A stretch of DNA of 64,000 nucleotides from Bradyrhizobium sp. OK095 (GTDB lineage: Bacteria; Pseudomonadota; Alphaproteobacteria; Rhizobiales; Xanthobacteraceae). The position numbers and the translations under genes are program-made. The notes beneath the pieces are model-generated. The model had not been told where the DNA came from and did not search any database. It saw only the letters and a program-made list of their open reading frames with translations. The stretch spans positions 1 to 64,000 of the forward strand of contig NZ_FOBX01000009.1 of the NCBI RefSeq assembly GCF_900109945.1, written 5' to 3'. Position 1 is the first letter of the stretch, and the number at the start of each line of letters is the position of its first letter. This document shows positions 1 through 8,193 of the stretch, one piece after another.

Positions 1-234
1 TCCGTCATCGTCCACATTCCGCTTCGCTGATCCGCGATGAAGCTAACCCGTTGGTCCATTGCGCAGCTCTCTCGCCAAGGCATCGGCTGTTCCTCCCAGC
101 CGACAGAGAACTGTCACCTATCCATCCGGTCTACTGTGTTACCTATCTATCCGGTCTGGACACGCTGCGCTCCCTCCCCCCTTGCGGGGGAGGGTAGGGG
201 AGAGGGGTAGCTCAGCAAAAGGTCCACGTGAAGC
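1..234. repeat. Non-coding strip with direct and inverted repeats
   Basis: No credible gene is seen here. Three structures are present. A hairpin with 7-bp arms TCGGCTG/CAGCCGA lies at 83-103. A direct repeat of 20 bases (TGTYACCTATCYATCCGGTCT-like, two differences) lies at 113-132 and 138-157, a period of 25 bp. A GC-rich palindromic element lies at 170-210, with arms CCCTCCCCC (172-180) and GGGGGAGGG (186-194) followed by a G-rich arm. The last belongs to a family of purine/pyrimidine-biased palindromes also seen near 1650 and 40750-40880. The direct repeat could be a footprint of a lost mobile element; that is a guess. Confidence 0.55.
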
Positions 235-1458
235 TCACCGCGCCGTCCCCTCCGTAAACGCCGTCTCGATCACCTCGCCAAAAGGCTGCCACGACCGGCC
301 GTCAAACTGCACCAGCCGCATCTGCCTGATCGGCAGGTAGCTGTCCGGCGAGGTGTTCATCCTGATGTTCGGCAACGCCACCGTGGGCTGATAGGCCTTC
401 AGCGATGCCGCCTGACGCATGATGTTTTCGCGCGAAAAATCGTCACCGCATTGCTTCAGCACCTGCGTCAGCGCTTCGGCCGCGGCGTAGCCATAGAGCG
501 CGGCGCTGTTGTTGGTGCTTTCGACGTGATGGTACTTGTCCATGAAGGCGAACCAGTCCTTCATGGCGGGATCGTTTTTCCATGCGGGGTCGCTGGGATC
601 CTTCAAAAAGGCCGCCGAGATCACGCCGGCCGAATTCTCCAGGCCGGCGGGTGCCATCGCATTGGCGATCGAGGCGGAGGCATCGTTGACGATGAAGACC
701 GGGTGCCATTTGAGCGACGCCGCCAGCTTGATCACCTTCGACGCTGTCGAGGGCACGCCGAGAAAGACGAAAACATCGGCGCCCGCGCGCTTGAGGATCG
801 AGACGTGTCCTTCGAGATGCTCATCGGCAATGTCGAAGGCGATGTCGACGAGGACCAGACGGTTCAGATCGCCAAGACCTTCCTCGATGCCCTTGTAGAG
901 CGCGCGCCCGAACTGGTCGTTCTGCCAGAGCACCACGATCTTCTTCCTGGGATAATAGGCCTGGATGTAATTGGCGTAGATGCGTCCCTCCGACCGGAAC
1001 GACGGCTGCCAGCCCATGGTCCAGGGAAACGCCCTGGCCTGGCTCAGCTCCTCGTCGCCTGAGGCGACGAACAATTGCGGGATTTTCTTCTCGTTCAGGT
1101 ACCAGCGCGTGGCGATATTGCCGGGCGTGCCGAACGAGCCGAACATCAGGTGCACGTCGTCCTTTTCGACCAGGTTGCGCGTCAGCTCCAGCGCGGTCGC
1201 GGGATCGGAATTGTCGTCGCGGGTGATGAAGCGGATCTTGCGGCCGTTGATGCCGCCGCGCGCGTTGACCATGTCGAAATAGGCGGCCTCCGCCTGGCCG
1301 ATTGCACCGAACTCCGACAGCGGCCCCGAATACGGCATGACATTGCCGATGCGGATTTCGTTGTCGGAAACGGGCTGCTCCGAACGCTGCTGCGACATCG
1401 CCCCCAGCGAGGCGAGAGCGGCGATCAAAACGAACGTCAGTCTGCCGGTGACGCGCAT
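235..1458 (-). CDS. ABC transporter substrate-binding protein, branched-chain amino acid (LivK) type
   Basis: Periplasmic binding protein of the Peripla_BP_6 (LivJ/LivK) type, about 407 residues, which would bind a small organic solute for an ABC importer. The start at 1458 is chosen because it places a clean signal peptide (RLTFVLIAALASLGAMS) at the N-terminus; an upstream in-frame start at 1509 would bury it. The mature protein begins with IRIGNVMPYSGP and carries the family's GGINGRKI and DDNSDP segments. No permease or ATPase genes flank it, so it is an orphan binding protein that must use a transporter encoded elsewhere or act as a sensor. Substrate unknown. Confidence 0.9.
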   Translation of the reverse strand: MRVTGRLTFVLIAALASLGAMSQQRSEQPVSDNEIRIGNVMPYSGPLSEFGAIGQAEAAYFDMVNARGGINGRKIRFITRDDNSDPATALELTRNLVEKDDVHLMFGSFGTPGNIATRWYLNEKKIPQLFVASGDEELSQARAFPWTMGWQPSFRSEGRIYANYIQAYYPRKKIVVLWQNDQFGRALYKGIEEGLGDLNRLVLVDIAFDIADEHLEGHVSILKRAGADVFVFLGVPSTASKVIKLAASLKWHPVFIVNDASASIANAMAPAGLENSAGVISAAFLKDPSDPAWKNDPAMKDWFAFMDKYHHVESTNNSAALYGYAAAEALTQVLKQCGDDFSRENIMRQAASLKAYQPTVALPNIRMNTSPDSYLPIRQMRLVQFDGRSWQPFGEVIETAFTEGTAR

Positions 1459-1767
1459 GCTCGACACCTTGTCGTTGGCCCCCAACGAGGTCGGCTTGAT
1501 CCGCACCAAGATGAGTTGATCTACGTCAAGCGTTTGGCAAAGCTGTGGCGTGATGGGCCGCTTTGAAGCGGCCCGAACGAAATGGCAGGCGTGTTGACGG
1601 GGCTGTCGGCGGTGCGTGGCGTTTTGATCGAGAGAGTATGCCGTGTGGCCCCCTCTGCCTAACCCTCCCCCGCGCCTCCAACTGGTGCACCTGCAGCAGC
1701 GTCGGTTAGGCGAGACTGTCGCCGGAGCCGCCGAGGCGCGAGCCGCTCCCTGGCTCGATGGCTCGCA
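1459..1767. other. Intergenic region with half-palindrome and hydrolase relic
   Basis: About 309 bp between the binding-protein start and the AraC regulator's 3' end. It holds a half copy of the GC-rich intergenic palindrome (about 1650-1673) that directly abuts a degenerate fragment of an alpha/beta-hydrolase gene (1674-1736, listed separately). The remainder (1459-1650) shows no recognisable gene and would contain the binding-protein promoter. Confidence 0.5.
1674..1736 (-). pseudogene. Relic of the 3' end of an alpha/beta-hydrolase gene
   Basis: By eye, this 63-bp stretch matches 4232-4294, the 3' end of the hydrolase gene at 4216-5145, at roughly 83% identity, including 17 identical bases in a row (GACTGTCGCCGGAGCCG). 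Read on the minus strand in the same frame it gives LGGSGDSLA-stop-PTLLQVHQLEA against LDGSGDSLAEPTLLLVRQLEA in the intact gene, so an in-frame TAA has replaced the glutamate codon. Similarity fades upstream of the GGSGD segment and stops at a GC-rich palindrome on the other side. It looks like the remnant of a second hydrolase copy beside the AraC gene. Confidence 0.7.
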
Positions 1768-2832
1768 CTATTCCGTCCGGCTCATGATCGTCGTGGCGAC
1801 GCATTTTGTGCCCGGCGGCACCTGCGATTCACGGAGACGCCGCCAACGGGTGGGAGCAACACCGCTCCAGCGCTCGAAGGCCCGGCTGAAATGGGCGGGG
1901 TCGTCATAACCGAGCATTGATGCAATGTCGCTGATCGACCGGTCCGTCTGACACAGAAGTCTCACCGCCCGTCGTTGCAGTGCGTTTCGCAACAAGTCGC
2001 TATAGCTCAGGCCGCCTTCGCGGAGCCTGCGTTGCAGCGTTCGTCGCGCGAGTCCCGACCGGTCTCCGATGCGTGACAAGGTGGGGCGCCGATCGAGCAG
2101 CTCCAGTTCGATCAGCACGGAGAGGCGGCCCGGCAGGTCTTCTGGATCCGGCAGATCAAAAACGCGTCCGAGCTCGCTCGCGCTCAGCCCATCACTCTGT
2201 TCGAGATTTGGATTGACCGCCGTCAGCAGCCACCGGTCGAACACGATCGCGCTGGTCGTGTTGCCGATCGCCGTATCTGTACACATCAATTCGGCGATCG
2301 GACATCGCAGCCGGTTCGGCAGGCCGCCGAGGACGATCCGGCCCGGCAGCCACGTAGTGCCGGCAAAATGCCTGATAACGGCAATCATGTACCAGACAGC
2401 GAGCATCTCGTTCTGCTGGCGCCCGTCGCGTGCGGGGTCGGACAATTCATATGACCAGTGGATTTCGCCGCCGTAACGGCGGACGACCAGCTGAGTGGCG
2501 TTCTGGAGCATATGCGGCAGGCTGGCTCCGGCGCGCTGGATCGCTTCGAGCAAGGTCGGGGCCTGGGTCACCCATCTGCCGTAAACGCCGAGGCCCGCCA
2601 TCGACGTCTGGCGGCCGAGCCGGGCCGCGAAGACGTCGTCGTGCAATTCCCGCGAGGTCACCATCAACAGGCGGAAATGATCGCGCAGCGGCAACAGCGT
2701 GTCCGGCGATTCCAGCAAAGCGAGGGGAAGATCGGCGCGGCGAAACACGCGCTCGATCGATCCGCCGGCCGCTGCGACGACCTTGGCAATCGGACCAAGC
2801 GTGCTCGCACGGGTGTAGCCGGTCTGGTGCAT
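1768..2832 (-). CDS. AraC family transcriptional regulator
   Basis: 354-residue regulator. Residues about 20-210 form an N-terminal ligand/dimer domain of the arabinose-binding-like (OruR/VirS-type) class. Residues about 250-345 form the AraC double helix-turn-helix (RPTLSRIGDRSGLARRTLQRRLREGG, then DIASMLGYDDPAHFSRAFERWSG). The ATG at 2832 is preceded by a GAGGG ribosome-binding site. The gene is divergent from the DUF3047 gene at 2967 (134-bp gap), which it may control. The hydrolase relic lies just past its stop. Ligand unknown. Confidence 0.93.
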   Translation of the reverse strand: MHQTGYTRASTLGPIAKVVAAAGGSIERVFRRADLPLALLESPDTLLPLRDHFRLLMVTSRELHDDVFAARLGRQTSMAGLGVYGRWVTQAPTLLEAIQRAGASLPHMLQNATQLVVRRYGGEIHWSYELSDPARDGRQQNEMLAVWYMIAVIRHFAGTTWLPGRIVLGGLPNRLRCPIAELMCTDTAIGNTTSAIVFDRWLLTAVNPNLEQSDGLSASELGRVFDLPDPEDLPGRLSVLIELELLDRRPTLSRIGDRSGLARRTLQRRLREGGLSYSDLLRNALQRRAVRLLCQTDRSISDIASMLGYDDPAHFSRAFERWSGVAPTRWRRLRESQVPPGTKCVATTIMSRTE

Positions 2833-2966
2833 CTGCCCTCACGCGCCAAAGTGGCCGCCATATCGGCACATCATGGCAGGCTGAATTCGCAGCGACAGCA
2901 TAGCATCCGGGTCGCCGTCGACGACACGGCCAAACGCCCGCGTCGATCGGGACCAGGGAGGAATGC

Positions 2967-4181
2967 ATGTGCTTTGCTTGTCTAGGTTTGTCGCCTTCAG
3001 CCGGGAAATTTTCCCGACGTGATGTCGTGTTGCGTGCATCGGCACTCAGCCTGGTTCTGCCCTTTGCGAGCTCTGCGTCGCGGGCGGCGCAAGCGGCGGA
3101 GCAGGGCGCTCCCCCTCCGGTGGATGCGGTGAGCGGCATCAAGGATATCATCGCCAGGGCGCGATCGCCCGAACTGCTCGCCTCCAAGGCTTTCGAGATC
3201 AATGGCGGTGATCTCCCCTGGACCGATCTCGGTCTCGATGCGGCGCGGGGCCAACAAATGACGTTCCTGCTGATCGGCAAGATGTGGCTGTCGCGTGAAC
3301 ACGATCTCTGGTTCGGCCCGGGCCTGGTCTTTCACGCGCGCACGCGCGGGCTCCGGCCAATCTACAATCCGATGCTGGATACGGGAACCATGACGGCCTC
3401 GCACGATGGACTGATCGAGGTCGCGCGCTCGGCGGCGGAATGGACCAGCGAGGACGGGACACTGGGTACGCCGGAGGACATCTACAAGAAGGCGGATGTC
3501 AAGATCACCGGCATCGCCCTGCTGTGGCGCGGGGATGCCGGCGTCGGCCTCAGGAGTCTCCTGGCGCAGGGCGACGTCGGCGGTTTGCTCAAGTCCGAAC
3601 TCGTGCGTCTCGAGCGTGGCGGCAAGCTGCCGACGGGTTGGTCGAACCTGCTCGGCTTTGGGGGTGGACAGGAGGTCTTCAGCCAGGGCACCGACGGCGA
3701 GATCATCTGCGACATCACGGGCCACGTCAGCATCATCGAGAGGCCGCTGCCGCTTTCGCTCGCCTCCCGTCCGCGTCTCGCATGGCGCTGGAAAATCGAT
3801 CAACTGCCATCCGTCGTCGCGGAGGATCAGGCTGCGACCCACGATTACCTTTCGATCGGCGTGAAGTTCGAAGACGGGCAGGATCTGACATACATCTGGA
3901 GCGAACATCTGCCTGAAGGCAAGGTTTTCAGATGCCCGTTGCCCGCTTGGAATGCGATCGAGACACATATGATCGTTCGTTCCGGGAAGGCGGGCCTCGG
4001 AAGCTGGAAAGAGCAGGAACGCGACATCGCAGCAGATTACGCCGCCAATATCGGCGGACCCGCGAAGGCGATCTCGAAAATCTGGCTGCTGGCCGTGACG
4101 CCGTTCCAGCGTCGTCACGGCGCGTGCCGCTATGCCGATATCAAGGTCACCACCGCCGACAACGCCGTGCACAAGGTTTAG
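2967..4181 (+). CDS. Tat-exported DUF3047 domain protein
   Basis: 404 residues. The N-terminus carries a twin-arginine signal (FSRRDVVLRASALSLVLPF, then an Ala-rich cleavage region), so the protein is probably exported folded. The C-terminal half (about 230-395) resembles DUF3047: LAWRWKIDQLP, TYIWSEHLPEGKVF, GSWKEQERDIAADY and a final YADIKV strand. The usual acidic DTDNT-like segment is replaced by TPFQRRHGACR. The first ~200 residues are not recognised. The ATG follows a strong GGGAGGA site. It is divergent from the AraC gene and convergent with the inactive hydrolase (34-bp gap). DUF3047 has no established biochemical role. Confidence 0.85.
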   Translation: MCFACLGLSPSAGKFSRRDVVLRASALSLVLPFASSASRAAQAAEQGAPPPVDAVSGIKDIIARARSPELLASKAFEINGGDLPWTDLGLDAARGQQMTFLLIGKMWLSREHDLWFGPGLVFHARTRGLRPIYNPMLDTGTMTASHDGLIEVARSAAEWTSEDGTLGTPEDIYKKADVKITGIALLWRGDAGVGLRSLLAQGDVGGLLKSELVRLERGGKLPTGWSNLLGFGGGQEVFSQGTDGEIICDITGHVSIIERPLPLSLASRPRLAWRWKIDQLPSVVAEDQAATHDYLSIGVKFEDGQDLTYIWSEHLPEGKVFRCPLPAWNAIETHMIVRSGKAGLGSWKEQERDIAADYAANIGGPAKAISKIWLLAVTPFQRRHGACRYADIKVTTADNAVHKV

Positions 4182-4215
4182 CGCGAGAGGTCTGCGGCCC
4201 GACCTCAGGCAAGCG

Positions 4216-5145
4216 CTACGGCAGCCCCCGTGCCTCCAACTGTCGCACCAGCAGCAGGGTCGGCTCCGCAAGACTGTCGCCGGAGCCGTCGAGACCGAAG
4301 GCGCTCGCGATGCCGTCGCGGTTGCGCAGGAGCGAGGCGCGCGGGCAGTGGCCGGCGCCGCAGAGCGTCTTCTTCAGGATCTCGCCCTGCGCCACGATGC
4401 CGGCGGAATCGTCCGTGGCCCAGGCCAGCACGATCGGCACATCGACATTGAGGATGCCGGGGAAGGCCGATCGCTTGTCATACTGGGTGGCGTCCGTGCC
4501 GAGATAGGCCTTCTCGCCGTCGCTGGCGTCCTTGCCCGCGCGATAGATTCCCGACACCAGCACGACACCCGCGACGTCGGCGCGCTCGGTCTGGAGCTCG
4601 GGATGCGCCAGCAGGGTGGCGACGTGAAAGGCGCCGGCGCCGTAGCCGACCGCGACGATCTCGCGGGCATCGCCATTGAACAGGTCGATGTTGCCGTGGA
4701 CCCAGGACAGCGCCGCTGCCACGTCGGTCGCTCCCATCGGCCAGGCCGCCGACGGCGCCAGGCGATAATTGACGCGCACGCCGATCATGTCGTTGCGTGC
4801 GGCAAAGCACATGGCCTGGTCCTGGATCTCACGTGACAGGTCCGGCGCACCGCGGTCGCCGGTGAAAGTGTCGCCGGCCACGAACAGCAGCACCGGCCGC
4901 GGCGTATCCGCCTTGGTCGTGCTGGCGGCGACATCGAGCACGTTGGCCTCGCTTTCGCCGTAGCGCAGGCCGCGCGAGAAGGTGACCTGCTCGCACAGCC
5001 GCGCGGTGCCGCCGGCGGTGGTGTCGGAATCGGTGAGGCCTGTCAGGATGAGGTCGGACGGCACGCCCGGCCGCATCGGCGCCGGACCATGCGCGGAGGC
5101 GGCCGTGATGGTGAGAAGAAGGAAAAATGCGAGATAATTCTTCAT
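4216..5145 (-). CDS. Secreted alpha/beta-hydrolase-fold protein lacking catalytic residues
   Basis: 309 residues with a signal peptide (MKNYLAFFLLLTITAASA). The fold follows the feruloyl-esterase-like / carboxylesterase pattern: strand plus oxyanion loop near 86-95, VNYRLAPSAAWPMGATDVAAALSWV, nucleophile elbow near 165-172, acidic residue in AWATDDS. However the oxyanion HGG is AGD (90-92), the GxSxG elbow reads GYGAG with glycine at 169 in place of serine, and the expected C-terminal histidine loop reads RNRDG. The acid is retained. So it is probably not a serine esterase and may be a binding protein or pseudoenzyme. A relic of a similar gene lies at 1674-1736. Confidence 0.85.
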   Translation of the reverse strand: MKNYLAFFLLLTITAASAHGPAPMRPGVPSDLILTGLTDSDTTAGGTARLCEQVTFSRGLRYGESEANVLDVAASTTKADTPRPVLLFVAGDTFTGDRGAPDLSREIQDQAMCFAARNDMIGVRVNYRLAPSAAWPMGATDVAAALSWVHGNIDLFNGDAREIVAVGYGAGAFHVATLLAHPELQTERADVAGVVLVSGIYRAGKDASDGEKAYLGTDATQYDKRSAFPGILNVDVPIVLAWATDDSAGIVAQGEILKKTLCGAGHCPRASLLRNRDGIASAFGLDGSGDSLAEPTLLLVRQLEARGLP

Positions 5146-5269
5146 ATTCGTGCCGGCCCTGCGTGTCCCATATTGGCCCGCGCGGTTGGCCTGTCTTTTC
5201 GATTCGCCTTATTAGTTGGATCGTCTTGAGGCGATTTCACGGCACCCTTGGCAGGTTCTCCAGGCCGGC

Positions 5270-5764
5270 TCAATTCCCCGGCTGGAAGGTGCAATCCGCC
5301 CCGCTGCCGTCCTTCCGTCGGATGGCGTTAGGGTCGATCGTGCAGCTCAGCTTGCTCAGGCTCTCGAAATTCGATCCGGCCGCGCCATCCGGCGGAATGC
5401 CGGCCAGTGCTTCGGTTGCGAAGATTTCGTTGGCGGTAGAGCCGTTCACGTTCCTGACCTTCTTGCCGAAGGTGATATCGCAACTGCGAACGGTGATGTC
5501 GACATTGCCGGTGCGGCAGACGATCCTGTCAGCGGTCACCACGATGGCTTTCTTGTAGGAAATGTCGGCATTGGCGGCGAACAGCAACGCCATCGCCTTC
5601 TTCTCGGCGCCGGTCAAGTCCGGTGACAATGGCGCGATCACGCCCGCCAGCGCCAGCGCGGTCGCGCCCGAGACCTTGGCGGGCGTCGCGCCGGAGGCAA
5701 CGGCGACGTTGGAGGCCGTTGCGAGAACGAGGGCGCAGGCGAAGATTGCTCGACCGGATTTCAT
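5270..5764 (-). CDS. Small secreted protein of unknown function
   Basis: About 164 residues from the ATG at 5764 (an alternative ATG lies four codons upstream). A signal peptide (KSGRAIFACALVLATASNVAVA) is evident. The mature part has four cysteines spread through the last two thirds, which could form disulfides in the periplasm, and no family I recognise. It lies between the dead hydrolase and the DUF3606 gene, all on the minus strand but with gaps too long to prove an operon. Confidence 0.75.
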   Translation of the reverse strand: MKSGRAIFACALVLATASNVAVASGATPAKVSGATALALAGVIAPLSPDLTGAEKKAMALLFAANADISYKKAIVVTADRIVCRTGNVDITVRSCDITFGKKVRNVNGSTANEIFATEALAGIPPDGAAGSNFESLSKLSCTIDPNAIRRKDGSGADCTFQPGN

Positions 5765-5790
5765 CCTTGTCTCCATGGACGCCTCAAGTC

Positions 5791-6201
5791 TCAGGCCGCC
5801 TTCTTCCGCTTGACCGTCTTCTTTGCGGCCTTCTTTGCGGTCTTCTTGGCCTTCTTCGCCGCTTTCTGGGCGGCAAGGTAGGCCTCGACCTTCCTGGCAG
5901 AGTGGCCGGCGGCGGCTACGGCGGCCTTCAGCTTGGCCGGGGTGATCTTGAACTTCTTCGACCAGTAGCGGACCTCATAGGTCTCGCTCAGCGCGATCCG
6001 GCTCTTGTCGGCGGCGCGGTGCTTCTGGAGCTTGATGTAGGCCTCGACCTTCTTGGCGGAGTGGCCGACCTTCTTGACGGCATATTTCAGCTTGGCCGGC
6101 GTCACCTTGAACTTCTTCGACCAGTAGGCGACTTCGTATTTTTCGGTGAGCGCGATCAGCTTGCGATCGGCTCCGCCCCGTTTTGTCTTGTCGTCGGCCA
6201 T
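5791..6201 (-). CDS. Tandem DUF3606 protein with Lys/Ala-rich tail
   Basis: 136 residues from ATG 6201, chosen because GGAGGGA precedes it; an upstream start at 6243 lacks this. Two DUF3606 copies lie at about 11-60 and 63-112 and align almost residue for residue (EKYEVAYWSKKFKVTPAKLK... and ETYEVRYWSKKFKITPAKLK..., then VGHSAKKVEAY / AGHSARKVEAY). The tail (about 113-136) is almost only Lys and Ala, like bacterial histone-H1 or Ku tails. DUF3606 has no proven activity; the charge suggests nucleic-acid binding. It is divergent from the 46-residue membrane peptide gene. Confidence 0.88.
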   Translation of the reverse strand: MADDKTKRGGADRKLIALTEKYEVAYWSKKFKVTPAKLKYAVKKVGHSAKKVEAYIKLQKHRAADKSRIALSETYEVRYWSKKFKITPAKLKAAVAAAGHSARKVEAYLAAQKAAKKAKKTAKKAAKKTVKRKKAA

Positions 6202-6469
6202 GCTTCCCTCCTGCCCGTGGATGCCGTCCAGTCTAGCATGCAACGCGATTTGGAGGGCAAGGCGTGGGCGGGCAGCGATTGCGCGAAACGGGCGTTTTGC
6301 ACCGGCGTGTCAGATGCTTGTGCGGCGCGACTCGGTCTCACGGCACAAAGCGGCTTCTACTGTGCATGGGGTTGTTTTCGACTTTTTTGTTGTTCGCACG
6401 TCCGTGATGGAACCTTTTGGCGGCTGATGCGACTTATCCATGACACGGGGAAACACGTGCGAGGCAGTC

Positions 6470-6610
6470 ATGGCACATAAGCATACCGCCGATCCCACAG
6501 AGATCATGCGGGCGACCGGACATCCCGAACTCGAATACGCCGCCGGCTGGACCATCGCCGGTCTGGTCACCATCGGCACCATCGTCGCCGCCTGGGTGTT
6601 CGCGATCTAG
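6470..6610 (+). CDS. 46-residue single-span membrane peptide
   Basis: Short gene missed by usual length cut-offs: ATG at 6470, stop TAG at 6608-6610, 46 residues. A polar N-terminus (HKHTADPTEIMRATGHPEL) is followed by one hydrophobic span (TIAGLVTIGTIVAAWVFAI) running to the C-terminus. A GAGG-like site lies just upstream. The stop overlaps the 3' end of the histidine kinase gene on the other strand (stop at 6607). No family is recognised. Support is compositional: tail-anchor-like layout, sensible codon use and start context. Confidence 0.55.
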   Translation: MAHKHTADPTEIMRATGHPELEYAAGWTIAGLVTIGTIVAAWVFAI

Positions 6611-8193
6611 GCCATAGGGAATTGGAGTTCGAAGGCGACGCCCTCGTCGGTGGGCTTGAGCCTGATCGAGCCGCCATGGCTCGCCATCACCGCGCGAGCG
6701 ATGGCAAGCCCCATCCCCGTGCCGCCCTGGTCGCGGCGGGTGGTGAAGAACGCATCAAAGATCCTGTCGCGGTTCGGCGCCGAGATCGGCTCGCCGTCGT
6801 TGCTCACCGTCAGCAGCAGGGTCGTACGCGCGTCCACCGCTTCCAGCCTGATGGTCCCGGCCTTGTGCCGCATCGCGTTATCAGTGAGGTGCGACAGCAC
6901 GATCAGCGCCTTCTCGCCGGACATGCCGATGGCACGGTCGAGGCTGCCGCTGGCGTCAATTGAACTTGTCGGAAACCGGCTTCTGAGGTCGGCGATGACG
7001 GGCGCCAGTTCGGTCCGCTCGTTCTGCGGCAGGCTTTCGGCACGCGCCAGTTCGCGCAGCCGCTGGGCCATCGCTTCCAGCCGCTGCGTGTCCGACAGGA
7101 TGTTGGCGATGAAGGTCTTCTGCTCGGCCGGCGTCAGGCTGCCGGCTTTGCCCTGAACCGAATCCTGCAACAGCTCGGCGGCGCCCTTGATCGAGGTCAG
7201 CGGCGATTTCAGCTCGTGGGTGAGGTGGGCGGAGAAGGTCGCGATATAGTCGGAGCGCCTTGCCAGCTGTTCGGCCATGCCGAGGAAGCTGTGCGAGAGC
7301 TGGGCGAACTCCCGTGTGCCGTAATGCCGGAGCGGCCGGAACGCCTCGCGGTCGCCGCGGCCGATCCGTGCGGCGCGCTCGATCAGCTCGCGCATCGGCA
7401 GCGTGATGGTGCGCGAGAACACGAGCCCGATCGCGATCGTGCCGAGGATCACGGCCAGTCCCGCCAGCACGAACTTGCCGCGCTCCTGATAGAGATGGTC
7501 AAAAATGTTGCTCGGTGTCCGCGTGGTGTAGATCACCCCCGCAACGCGGTTGTTGACGATGACGGGCATCGCCGAGAACACGTGCACGCCGAGGCCGCGG
7601 CTGAAGGAATAGATCGGCGGCGGCGGCCGATCCGGGACGCGGTTGCGTAAGGTGGCGCGGTATTGCCCATGGAGCGCGTCCGCGACCTCCTCGATATGGG
7701 CGAGCGACTGCCCGACCTCGTAACGCCCGGCGATCACCACGCCCTGTGGATCGAGGATGCGAAAGCCCGCCAGCGTGACCTTCTGGGTTTCGCGGATGAT
7801 CGGATTGAGCCTTGCGCCGATCTCGACATAAGCGGGCTGCGCCGGTTGCGGCGCGGGTATCGCATCCGGCCGCCGCCGCAGCAGATCGTTGGCGGTGAGG
7901 TCGAGTTCGGGCCGGATCGGCGTGACCTGATCGCCGGGATCTGGCAGCACGTTCGGCGGTACCTCGGCCCCGAGCGTGAGGCCGCTGTCGAGCCTTGCGG
8001 TGACCTCCTGGGCGTAGATCGTCGCGAGCACGCGGCTCTGCGCGATCAGCTCGGCCTGGGTCTGGCGGATCAGCTGGTTGTCGTAGAGGCGGAAGAAGAA
8101 CAAGCCGACCAGCGGCAATATCGCGACGGTCGCGAGCACCGCGAAGATGACGAGGCCCAGCGACGGCCGCCATTTGTCGGGCGCCGCGCTCAT
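6607..8193 (-). CDS. Two-component sensor histidine kinase, CreC-like
   Basis: 528 residues. One membrane span at about 13-35, an extracytoplasmic sensor of about 200 residues, a second span near 239-261, then HAMP, HisKA with phospho-acceptor His in FSAHLTHELKSPLTS (about 324), and HATPase_c at about 420-525 (N box SHLTDNAMRH, GTGMGLAIARAVM). The ATG at 8193 overlaps the response regulator stop as ATGA, so the two are translationally coupled. The frame stays open upstream through the regulator gene, but that is a shadow. The layout matches CreC-type kinases. Signal unknown. Confidence 0.93.
   Translation of the reverse strand: MSAAPDKWRPSLGLVIFAVLATVAILPLVGLFFFRLYDNQLIRQTQAELIAQSRVLATIYAQEVTARLDSGLTLGAEVPPNVLPDPGDQVTPIRPELDLTANDLLRRRPDAIPAPQPAQPAYVEIGARLNPIIRETQKVTLAGFRILDPQGVVIAGRYEVGQSLAHIEEVADALHGQYRATLRNRVPDRPPPPIYSFSRGLGVHVFSAMPVIVNNRVAGVIYTTRTPSNIFDHLYQERGKFVLAGLAVILGTIAIGLVFSRTITLPMRELIERAARIGRGDREAFRPLRHYGTREFAQLSHSFLGMAEQLARRSDYIATFSAHLTHELKSPLTSIKGAAELLQDSVQGKAGSLTPAEQKTFIANILSDTQRLEAMAQRLRELARAESLPQNERTELAPVIADLRSRFPTSSIDASGSLDRAIGMSGEKALIVLSHLTDNAMRHKAGTIRLEAVDARTTLLLTVSNDGEPISAPNRDRIFDAFFTTRRDQGGTGMGLAIARAVMASHGGSIRLKPTDEGVAFELQFPMA

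Noticed and set aside
2997..4271. Long minus-strand open frame over the DUF3047 gene
   Set aside because: Its translation has no recognisable domain and the plus-strand gene has a Tat signal and DUF3047 motifs.
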